Assembly: GCA_020832055.1 (NCBI GenBank)
Contig: JAFIFL010000009.1
Span: forward strand, 1-39,393
Reading direction: 5' to 3'
DNA: 39,393 bases
Source: Gammaproteobacteria bacterium
GTDB lineage: Bacteria; Pseudomonadota; Gammaproteobacteria; Pseudomonadales; Azotimanducaceae
Position 1 is the stretch's first letter; each line of letters opens with the position of its first letter. Below the pieces are notes generated by a model. It saw only the letters and a program-made list of their open reading frames with translations, was not told where the DNA came from and searched no databases. The translations under genes were made by a program, and so were the position numbers. Positions 16,687 through 24,700 of the stretch are shown here, piece after piece.

Positions 16687-17804
16687 ACCAGCAGCGCGAT
16701 GCATCGCGGCCACGGCGTCGCGGTCTGCGGCGCCTGCTGCTGCCGGGGCTGATCCTCGTCACCGTGTACTTCGGCGTCCTCGTCTATCCGCCGCTGCGGG
16801 TCGCGTGGCTGATTTGGCCCCAGTGGCAGCCGGGCACCCTGACGTTGCTGGTGCTGCTCGTAGTGCCGATTCTGGGCCGGCTCGCCTATGAATGGCGACC
16901 CGGTGCCTGGGCAAGGCGGGTCGCAGCGGTGTCCATGACCTGGCTCGGGATGGCCTTCATCCTGTTCTGTGTGGTCATGCCATGGGAAGTGCTCAACCTG
17001 CTGCTGCCGCTACCGCCGCGGGCTTCGGGGCTGACGCTTGCGGTGGTTGCCGGAGCGCTGTGCCTGCTTGCCGCCGTCAATGCCCAACGGCTGGCGGTTC
17101 GCGAACGGGTGCTTGCCGCGCCGGGAGTCGAGAGAAGCTGGCGCTTGGTCCAGATCAGCGATGTCCACGTCGGCTCCCGGGAGCCTGCCCTGTTGCGCCG
17201 GATCGTGGCCAGGGTGAAGTCACTCGAGCCGGACGCGGTGCTCATTACCGGCGACCTCGTCGATTTTCGCGACATCCCCCGCGAGGACCTCGAGAGCCTC
17301 GCCGAACTGTCCATGCCGGTGTGGTACTGCATCGGCAACCACGAGCGCTACGTGGACCTCGAAGCCATCTGCGAGCGTCTGCGCAGCCTCGGCGTCCGCG
17401 TGCTGCGCGATGAGGTCGACTGCAGCGTGCCGCCCCTGGTCGTGGCGGGTATCGACGACGCCGACTCCCGCCGGCGCGTTGCCCAGGGGCTGGCCGCCAT
17501 CGGTCCGCTGCAGGAGGGCTTCAGGTTGCTCCTCTACCATCGACCGGACGGGCTCGAGGACGCTGCCGAAGCAGGAGTTGACCTCATGCTTTGCGGTCAC
17601 ACCCACAACGGCCAGATCGTGCCGTTCAATTTCCTGGTTCGGCGGGTGTTCCCGAGGATCAGAGGGCTCTACGAGATGGCCCGTCGCGACGGCGGCAGGA
17701 CCTGGCTGCATGTATCCCCCGGAACCGGCACCTGGGGCCCGCTGCTCAGGCTTGGGTCCCGCAACGAGATCACCCTGATTCACCTGCATCCGCCTGCCCG
17801 CTGA
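16683..17804 (+). CDS. Membrane-anchored metallophosphoesterase (YkuE/YaeI-like)
   Basis: The 373-residue protein has four N-terminal membrane segments (about 17-37, 50-66, 80-100 and 115-132) and then a calcineurin-like phosphoesterase domain. The dinuclear metal motifs are complete: ISDVHVG (D160, H162), GDLVD (D191), GNHE (N219, H220) and GHTHNGQ. Related proteins act on lipid A precursors or phospholipid head groups (for example UDP-diacylglucosamine hydrolase-like members); the substrate here is not determined. Transcription runs toward the repeat-containing gap at 17.8-18.08 kb. Confidence 0.85.
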   Translation: MNQQRDASRPRRRGLRRLLLPGLILVTVYFGVLVYPPLRVAWLIWPQWQPGTLTLLVLLVVPILGRLAYEWRPGAWARRVAAVSMTWLGMAFILFCVVMPWEVLNLLLPLPPRASGLTLAVVAGALCLLAAVNAQRLAVRERVLAAPGVERSWRLVQISDVHVGSREPALLRRIVARVKSLEPDAVLITGDLVDFRDIPREDLESLAELSMPVWYCIGNHERYVDLEAICERLRSLGVRVLRDEVDCSVPPLVVAGIDDADSRRRVAQGLAAIGPLQEGFRLLLYHRPDGLEDAAEAGVDLMLCGHTHNGQIVPFNFLVRRVFPRIRGLYEMARRDGGRTWLHVSPGTGTWGPLLRLGSRNEITLIHLHPPAR

Positions 17805-17863
17805 GACTGCCGCATGCCTGTTTGGGCCGCTCGACCCCCTTGCCGCCATTCGGGGGCCGCCTT

Positions 17864-17980
17864 TGGGTGTCCAGAGTTCCTGAGCGAGATTCCTGGATGT
17901 CCAGAGTCCTCCCAGAGCGAGATTCCTGGGTGTCCAGAGTCCTCCCAGAGTCCTCCAGCGGGGGTAGCTTGGGTGTCCAG
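17864..17980 (+). repeat. Second intergenic cluster of TGGGTGTCCAG repeats with 33-bp and 11-bp tandem duplications
   Basis: Exact copies lie at 17864-17874, 17927-17937 and 17970-17980, with a one-mismatch copy (TGGATGTCCAG) at 17894-17904. A 33-bp unit containing the motif is duplicated (GAGCGAGATT restarts at 17882 and 17915). After the third motif an 11-bp unit CAGAGTCCTCC is perfectly doubled (17935-17945 and 17946-17956), beginning inside the motif. All copies have the same orientation. The cluster fills the gap between the metallophosphoesterase gene and the NTF2-like gene. Confidence 0.85.
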
Positions 17981-18079
17981 GGATGGGGTACGACAGTTGC
18001 TGCCGCTGGGGGCGGGCCTTCCGGGGCGGTCCGAGCCGTGGCTTACTGGGCCCCGGTTTCACGTTCGGAGGATGCAGGC

Positions 18080-18550
18080 ATGGCCATGACCATCGAAGAC
18101 AGGTTGCAGCGACTCGAAGACATCGAGGAGATTCGTCAGCTCAAGGCCCGCTACTGTGCCGGCTGCGACGATGACCACAACGCCGACACCCTCACCGCCT
18201 TGTTCGTGGAGGATGGCATCTGGGACACGCCCGGCCTGGCCTACTGCGAAGGGCGTGACGAGATCCGTACGTTCATGACCAATCTGGCGGCCAGTGGCCG
18301 CATCCGCAACTCGGCCCACATGGTCATGAACCCGCAGATCGAAGTGAACGGTGACACCGCTACAGGGCACTGGCGCTTCGTCATGGCCTACACCGGCAAT
18401 GCTCCGGACGGCACCGTGCAGTTTCACCGCATCATCGGTTACTACCAGGACGACTTCGTCCGCCGCGACGGGAAGTGGTACTTCCAGTGTCTGCGACCGA
18501 GGGTCGAGGAGAGTGACGCCTACACCGTGGAGAAAAGCAAGTTCGATTGA
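18080..18550 (+). CDS. SnoaL-like / NTF2-fold protein
   Basis: The 156-residue cytoplasmic protein has the SnoaL_4-type pattern: an N-terminal helix IEDRLQRLEDIEEIRQLKARYC, ALFVEDGIWD, EGRDEIRTFM, then an HMVMNP..EVNGDTATGHWRF strand and a YYQDDFVRRDGKWYFQ strand. Members include dehydratases, isomerases and ring-hydroxylating dioxygenase small-subunit relatives, so no reaction can be named. GGAGG lies 8 bp before ATG 18080. It stands alone, downstream of the repeat cluster, and converges with the GDSL lipoprotein gene. Confidence 0.82.
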   Translation: MAMTIEDRLQRLEDIEEIRQLKARYCAGCDDDHNADTLTALFVEDGIWDTPGLAYCEGRDEIRTFMTNLAASGRIRNSAHMVMNPQIEVNGDTATGHWRFVMAYTGNAPDGTVQFHRIIGYYQDDFVRRDGKWYFQCLRPRVEESDAYTVEKSKFD

Positions 18551-18609
18551 CCGCGTTCAGGCGCGCTCCCGGCCGCCGGGCTCTGCGGCGGATGGAGCGG
18601 TCGGGCCTC

Positions 18610-19218
18610 TCACAGCGCGCCGCTCGCCACCAGCAGATCCCGCACCGCCTCGGCCATGAGGCGGTAGCCGTCTGCATTGAAGTGGACCTGATCGGATTTG
18701 TACTCGCTGTTGCGCATCAGGCGCCGCAGTGTGCCGGCATCCATGGGCACGGACGCTGCGTCGGCCACCTCGGCATAGTAGTCCGGCGGCGCGAAGGTCA
18801 GAGAGGCCCCGGGCACGGCCATCAACACCACCTGCGCGCCTGAGGCCCGGATGTCGTCGATCATGGCCATGAGGTTGTCGCGGGTGGTCGCAGCCGGTTG
18901 TCGCCGCAGGGTGTCATTGCCGCCGTGGACGAGCACCACCAGCGCGGGACGATGCTCCGCCAGGACGTTTGGCAGACGCTGTCGGCCTGCCATCGTCGTT
19001 TCACCGGGATTCCCGGCGTTGACGACTTCGAGTCCGGTGAGTTCGGCCAGCACTTCCGGATAGCCTTGGCCCCGCGGCGCTCCCGTCCCGAAAGTCAGGC
19101 TGTCACCGAAAGCGAGGATGCGATCTTCTGACCCCAGGGGCGTCAGCTCTGGTCCGGCCCCGCCGCACCCCACCAGCACCCAGACAAGCAGCGCCCAGGC
19201 GATGCTCCCGGACTTCAA
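18610..19218 (-). CDS. GDSL-family lipase/esterase lipoprotein (TesA-like)
   Basis: The 202-residue protein has a lipoprotein signal peptide (lipobox LVGC, C18) and an SGNH-hydrolase fold: block I AFGDSLTFG with nucleophile S40, block II NAGNPGETT, block III HGGNDTLR, and block V DQVHFNADGY with the Asp-His pair. It should hydrolyse small esters or lysophospholipids at the envelope. Its start overlaps the preceding unknown gene by 4 bp, so it is the end of an operon running mdh, DUF4404 gene, unknown gene, GDSL gene. Confidence 0.9.
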   Translation of the reverse strand: MKSGSIAWALLVWVLVGCGGAGPELTPLGSEDRILAFGDSLTFGTGAPRGQGYPEVLAELTGLEVVNAGNPGETTMAGRQRLPNVLAEHRPALVVLVHGGNDTLRRQPAATTRDNLMAMIDDIRASGAQVVLMAVPGASLTFAPPDYYAEVADAASVPMDAGTLRRLMRNSEYKSDQVHFNADGYRLMAEAVRDLLVASGAL

Positions 19219-19520
19219 TGGGGATCCCCGGTTGCCGAAAAGGCGAATGCCACCGCCTCCGCCTGGGCCAGCAGCTGATCGAGGCGCAGCCGAGCCAGTG
19301 CACCGAAACCGGCCGCATCAGCCATGGGGCCGGTGGGCCCGAGCTGTTCGAGAAAGATCAGCAGCAGATCCTCTTCCTGCCGCGCCGCCTCGAGCGCGGC
19401 CCCCACCTGCCGGAACCAGGCGGCCGAGCCGGGATCGCCGTCGGCTTCGAGTTGCCCGACGAGGGCATCCACCAGGGGCAGCAGCTGCTTGCGAACATTG
19501 CTGATGGCGTCCATGAGCAC
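19215..19520 (-). CDS. Hypothetical protein
   Basis: This is a 101-residue, mostly helical, acidic protein with no signal peptide and no recognised family. Tight coupling (4-bp overlap) to the GDSL gene and about 50 bp to the DUF4404 gene support it as real. ATG 19520 or ATG 19514 could start it. Confidence 0.7.
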   Translation of the reverse strand: MLMDAISNVRKQLLPLVDALVGQLEADGDPGSAAWFRQVGAALEAARQEEDLLLIFLEQLGPTGPMADAAGFGALARLRLDQLLAQAEAVAFAFSATGDPH

Positions 19521-19568
19521 TCTCCGCGCACCGCCCGTGGCGGAACTCAGGCCAGCGGCCGGGGACCG

Positions 19569-19832
19569 TCAGATGCCCATGCGGCCCAGGGCATCGACGA
19601 TCTCGTTCATCACCCGCGCCAGGCGTGGATGCTCAGCCTCGAAGTCCACGGCCGCCTTCTCCATCTTGCCGCGCACCGTGTCGGGCGTGGTCTCGTCCTC
19701 TTCATCGAGCACGCGCTCGATGTCGGCGGCGACCTGCTCGAGCAGGGCGCGATTGGCATCGTCCACAGCGCCGGGCTCGTCCAGCTCCCGGCGGATGGAT
19801 TCCAGGGACTCGCGCAATTTTGAAGATGGCAT
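19569..19832 (-). CDS. DUF4404 family protein
   Basis: The 87-residue helical acidic protein matches the DUF4404 pattern: KLRESLESIRREL near the start, an LLEQVAADIERVLDE core and a final FEAEHPRLARVMNEIVDALGRMGI. Function is unknown. It lies 33 bp after mdh on the same strand and is likely in its transcript. Confidence 0.8.
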   Translation of the reverse strand: MPSSKLRESLESIRRELDEPGAVDDANRALLEQVAADIERVLDEEDETTPDTVRGKMEKAAVDFEAEHPRLARVMNEIVDALGRMGI

Positions 19833-19865
19833 CGTTGTGCCTCGCTCGTGAGCAGGTCCGGACCG

Positions 19866-20843
19866 TCAGTCCTTCAACAGGTGCGCCACCGCGCCCTTCT
19901 CCTCGGCCAGTTCGGTTTCCGTGGCCGTCATCTTCGCACGGGAGAAGTCGTTGACCTCGATGCCCTGCACGATCTCCCAGTCGCCGCCCTTGCAGCGCAC
20001 AGGGAAGGAGTAGATCAGTGCCTTCTCGATGCCGTAGCTGCCATCGCTGTAGACGCCCATGCTGACGACACCGTCGCACCCCAGCGCCCAGTCGCGCATG
20101 TGGTCGATGGCTGCATTGGCGGCCGACGCCGCACTCGAGGCACCGCGAGCCTCGATGATGGCCGCTCCACGCTGCTGCACGATAGGAATCATTTCCTTGG
20201 CGTACCAGTCCTGATCCACCAGATCGAGAGCCGGCGTCCCCTTGACGGTGGCCCTGTGGATGTCCGGATACTGGGTTGCGGAGTGGTTGCCCCAGATGCA
20301 CAGCCCTTCGACGTCGGTCACATGGGCACCGGTCTTCTGGGCCAGCTGGGCCATGGCGCGATTGTGATCGAGGCGCGTCATGGCGGTGAACTGCCGCGGA
20401 TCGAGGTCCGGCGCATTGCGCTGGGCGATCAGCGAGTTGGTGTTGGCCGGATTGCCAACCACGAGGATCTTCACGGCAGGGTTGGCGTGGTCGTTCAGAG
20501 CCTTGCCCTGGACCGAGAAGATCGCCGCATTGGCCTCGATGAGGTCCTTGCGCTCCATCCCCTTGCTGCGCGGCCGGGACCCCACCAGCAGGGCGTAATC
20601 CGCATCCTTGAACGCAACGTTGGGATCGTCGGAGGGAATGATGCCGGCCACCAGTGGGAAGGCACAGTCCTCGAGTTCCATGACCACGCCGCGCAGTGCG
20701 TCCATTGCTGGTGTGATCTCCAGCAACTGCAGGATCACGGGCTGATCCTTGCCGAGCATGTCGCCCGATGCAATCCGGAACAGCAGGGAGTAGCCGATCT
20801 GACCTGCAGCGCCGGTCACCGCAACGCGGACGGGTTGTTTCAT
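19866..20843 (-). CDS. mdh: Malate dehydrogenase (NAD-dependent)
   Basis: Mdh oxidises malate to oxaloacetate in the TCA cycle. The 325-residue product is of the type found in many proteobacteria that resembles cytosolic eukaryotic MDH: NAD-binding [11 protein letters not shown] (10-20), [34 protein letters not shown] and catalytic-histidine loop [12 protein letters not shown]. The open frame begins at 20963, but [17 protein letters not shown] at 20843 is the family start and GAGAGGAT precedes it. Confidence 0.97.
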   Translation of the reverse strand: MKQPVRVAVTGAAGQIGYSLLFRIASGDMLGKDQPVILQLLEITPAMDALRGVVMELEDCAFPLVAGIIPSDDPNVAFKDADYALLVGSRPRSKGMERKDLIEANAAIFSVQGKALNDHANPAVKILVVGNPANTNSLIAQRNAPDLDPRQFTAMTRLDHNRAMAQLAQKTGAHVTDVEGLCIWGNHSATQYPDIHRATVKGTPALDLVDQDWYAKEMIPIVQQRGAAIIEARGASSAASAANAAIDHMRDWALGCDGVVSMGVYSDGSYGIEKALIYSFPVRCKGGDWEIVQGIEVNDFSRAKMTATETELAEEKGAVAHLLKD

Positions 20844-20908
20844 GTGTCTATCCTCTCGATTCGATTCGCGATTCGTCTTGGGTCCCGGGCGGGACTCGGG
20901 CGGCGCGC

Positions 20909-20917
20909 ATTGTACCA
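20909..20917 (-). promoter_or_regulatory. Extended -10 promoter for mdh
   Basis: On the minus strand TGGTACAAT (20917-20909) forms an extended -10 (TGn plus TACAAT), about 65 bp before the mdh ATG and just past the NUDIX stop. No good -35 is visible. Confidence 0.45.
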
Positions 20918-20928
20918 GAGCGCCTCCG

Positions 20929-21384
20929 TCAATGGCCCTCGACGTACCAGTGCGCTGCAGCACCCGGGCTCATGCGCTCCGCAGCGGCATCGAGCGCCAG
21001 CGCCGCATCCAGCCACGGCACCCGCGCCCGGGGCAGGGCTGTCCGCGGCCACCATTGGGCTGCGTCCGCGATGGTGCGATCAAACTGCGGTATCCTCTGC
21101 GCTTCGAGCATCGCGGCGAACAGCAGATTGAAGCCGCCACCCTCGCTGGCGTAGTGCATGAGCCCCGCCGCCCGCAGCTGAGCGGAGTGGAGCCTGAACC
21201 CGATTTCCTCGCGGGTTTCCCTTACGGCCGCGGCGCGCGGGCTCTCACCCGGCTCCACGTGACCACCGGGCGGCGCCCATAAGCCATCGAAGCGCCCGGT
21301 CCCGGCCCGGCGCAGCAGCAGCAGCTGATCGGCGCTGAAGATTAGCGTATGCACGAGGACGGGGAAGCGGTAGCGCTCACTCAT
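20929..21384 (-). CDS. NUDIX hydrolase
   Basis: The 151-residue protein has a complete Nudix box, [24 protein letters not shown] (GX5EX7REUXEEXGU). It would hydrolyse a nucleoside diphosphate linked to another moiety; layout resembles MutT-like housecleaning enzymes, but the substrate is unknown. ATG 21384 (MSERYRFP) is chosen; a TTG at 21420 extends the frame without support. It is upstream of mdh but separated from it by the mdh promoter. Confidence 0.88.
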   Translation of the reverse strand: MSERYRFPVLVHTLIFSADQLLLLRRAGTGRFDGLWAPPGGHVEPGESPRAAAVRETREEIGFRLHSAQLRAAGLMHYASEGGGFNLLFAAMLEAQRIPQFDRTIADAAQWWPRTALPRARVPWLDAALALDAAAERMSPGAAAHWYVEGH

Positions 21385-21444
21385 GAGTGGATCATCGAGC
21401 CCGGAGGGCTGCGATGACAAGCGTTGCTGACCGGCCCCGGCCGG

Positions 21445-21472
21445 TTGACTTATCCGTTGCGGGTGCTAAATT
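21445..21472 (+). promoter_or_regulatory. Candidate promoter for gltBD
   Basis: TTGACT (21445-21450), a 16-bp spacer and TAAATT (21467-21472) preceded by TGC form a strong sigma70-like site with an extended -10. It implies a leader of about 290 nt. Apart from an 18-bp tandem duplication, I see no gene or known riboswitch in 21473-21756. Confidence 0.55.
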
Positions 21473-21680
21473 CCCCTGCCGGCCGCGCCGCGGCCACGGT
21501 ATTTACCGTCTCTTCGGGGGAATCGGCAGCCGACCGGGGCAGTGGGCCGGCCGCTGGTCATGCCCGCGACAGCCATTCGACGCCGCAGCAACGCAGCCCG
21601 CCGGGTGCGGACCAGGGTGACTGACGGCGGACGAAAGTCGGCGATGGGCCGGCAGCGGATTCGACGTCCAGCGTGTCCTA

Positions 21681-21716
21681 CAGCACAGCAGTCCCATGCA
21701 GCACAGCAGTCCCATG
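21681..21716 (+). repeat. 18-bp perfect tandem duplication in the gltB leader
   Basis: CAGCACAGCAGTCCCATG occurs twice in a row (21681-21698 and 21699-21716), about 50 bp before the gltB start. Each unit ends in ATG. Confidence 0.85.
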
Positions 21717-21768
21717 TCCCACGAGCTGCTGGCCACCGAATACGAGCGGGTTAGAGATGGAGAAGCGC

Positions 21769-24700
21769 ATGCAAAGTCTCGCAGACCAGTTGAAGCTCGG
21801 CCTTCCCGAGAAACACGGCCTCTATAACCCGGATTTCGAGAAGGATGGCTGTGGCGTCGGCTTCATCTGCGACATCAAGGGACGCGCAAGCCACCAGATC
21901 ATCCTCGAAGCCCAACAGATGAACTGTTGCATGGTTCACCGTGGCGGCCAGGGCTACGAGAAGAACACGGGCGACGGCGCCGGCATCCTCACGGGCCTGC
22001 CCCATCGCTATCTGACTGAAATCGCCGCCAGCGAACTCGGCTCCGAGCTGCCGCAGCAGGGTCGGTATGGTGTCGGCAACGTGTTTCTGCCGCGTGACGA
22101 GGCCGCCAGGGAGCACTGCAAGGCTGTGCTCGCCGAGCAGATCGCCGCAGCCGGCCAGACCCTCATCGGCTGGCGGGATGTGCCGGTGCAGCCGGATGTC
22201 GCCGGTATCGGCAAGGCCGCCCGGGCCGCCATGCCGCACGTGGCGCAGCTGTTCATCGCCGCAGCCGACGGCGTCGTCGGCGACGACTTCGAGCGCAAGC
22301 TCTACACCATCCGCAAGCACGCCACCCATCTGCTGCGGGGCAATGCGTCCCTCACCGAACGCAAGCTCTTCTATGTCTGCTCCCTGTCCTCCAAGGTCAT
22401 CATCTACAAGGGCATGCTGACGCCGGAGCAGGTATTCCCGTTCTATCCGGACCTCACCGACGACCGCTACGAGTCGCATCTGGCCATGGTGCACTCGCGC
22501 TTTTCCACCAACACCTTCCCGAGCTGGGACCGGGCACAGCCGAACCGCTTCATGAGCCACAACGGCGAGATCAACACCCGGCTCGGCAACATCAACTGGA
22601 TGAACGCCCGGGAGGGCATGGCCGCCAGTCCGCTGTTCGGCGACGACATCCACAAGCTGTTTCCCATCGTCGAGCCCGACTGCTCGGATTCGGGCACCTT
22701 CGACAACGTGCTGGAATTCCTGCTGATGACCGGCCGGACGCTGCAGGAAGCCATCATCATGATGATTCCTGAGGCTTGGCAGTCGCACCCGAACATGCCG
22801 GCAGAGAAGCGGGCCTTCTACGAGTACTATTCCTGCCTGATGGAACCCTGGGACGGCCCGGCTTCCATCGCCTTCACCGACGGTCGCTACATCGGCGCCG
22901 TACTCGACCGCAACGGCCTGCGGCCGTCCCGCTACTACATCACCGACGACGACAAGTGCATCATGGCCTCGGAAGTGGGCGTGGTGGATGTGGATCCGGC
23001 GCGGGTGGTGGAGAAGGGCCGGCTCAAGCCCGGACGCCTGTTCCTGATCGACTTCGAAGAGGGCCGCATGATCCCCGATGCGGAGATCAAGGCCGACTTC
23101 GCCCGCGAGCACCCCTTCGGTGAGTGGCTCGACCGTCAGCGCATCGACATCCGCGATCTCTCACCCGAGAAGGAGCCCCGCGGTTTCGATCCAGCCACGC
23201 TGCTGCCGCGCATGCAGGCCTTCGGCTACACGGTCGAGACCATGCACTTCATGCTGATGCCCATGGTGCGCGAACTTCGGGACCCGCTTGGGTCCATGGG
23301 CAACGACAGTGCGCTGGCCGTTCTCTCCGACAAGCCGCGCATGCTCTACGACTACTTCAAGCAGCTGTTCGCCCAGGTCACCAACCCCGCCATCGATTCG
23401 ATCCGGGAAGAAGTGATCATGGGGCTCGAGTGCTACATCGGGCCCGAGGGCAACCTGCTCGAAACCACCGAGGCCCACGCCCATCGCCTTTGGGTCCCGC
23501 ACCCGGTGCTGAACAACGACGAACTCGCCAGCCTCAAGCACATCAATCATCGCGGCTGGACCTCGAAGACCATCGACATCACCTTTGCCAAAGGCTCCGG
23601 CCGCGACGGCCTGCTGGCCGCTCTCGATCGCATCTGCGAAGAGGCCACCGCGGCCATTGATGCCGGCCACAGCCTGATCGTACTCACCGACCGCGGTGTC
23701 GGCCCGGATCGGGTGGCCATCAGCAGCCTGCTGGCCACCGGCGCGGTGCACCACCATCTAGTGAACAGCCACGCCCGCACCCGCATCGGCATCGTCGTGG
23801 AAACGGGTGAGGCCCGCGAGGTGCATCATCTCTGCCTGCTGATCGGCTATGGTGCCGACGCGGTGAATCCCTATCTCGCTTTCGAGGCCCTCTGGCAGTC
23901 CCGCGCGGATGGCCTCCTCGACGATGCCGAGCACATCACCTGCGACGACGACGTGGTCTACGCCTATCGCAAGGGCACTGCCAAGGGCATCTTCAAAGTC
24001 ATGGCGAAGATGGGCATCTCCACCCTTCAGTCGTACAAGGGTGCGCAGATCTTCGAGGCCGTGGGGCTCGCCGGAGAGGTCATCGACCGCTGCTTCGCCG
24101 GCACGACCAGCCGGGTGCAGGGTGCGGACTTCGCGATTCTCGCCGAGGAGATGGAGCGTCGCCACGAACTCGGCTATCCAACCCGCGAACAGGTCCGCCT
24201 GCCGGTGCTGCCGAATCCGGGTGAATTCCACTGGCGCCGCCATGGTGATCGCCACATGTGGGATCCCATCGCGGTGGCCGACCTGCAGGTGGCCGCCCGG
24301 ACCAACAGCGAGGACGCCTATTGGCGCTTCGCCCGCTACACCAACGAGGTGGCGACCCGGGAAGCGACGCTGCGCGGCCTGCTGGCGTTCAAGGCCGGTG
24401 CCAATGGCGGTCCGATTCCCATCGAGGAAGTGGAACCGGAAGCGGAGCTGGTGAAGCGCTTCGCTACCGGGGCCATGAGTTTCGGCTCTATTTCCGCCGA
24501 GGCCCACGAAGGGCTTGCCATCGCCATGAACCGGATCGGTGGTAAATCCAACACCGGCGAGGGCGGTGAGGATCCCGAGCGGTTCACGCCCTTGGCCAAC
24601 GGCGACTCCAAGCGCTCCGCCATCAAGCAGGTGGCGTCGGGCCGCTTTGGCGTCACCATCAATTACCTGACCAACGCCGACGAACTGCAGATCAAGATCA

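Noticed and set aside
20844-20963. N-terminal extension of mdh to 20963
   Set aside because: It overlaps the NUDIX gene end and the mdh promoter; the family start is at 20843.
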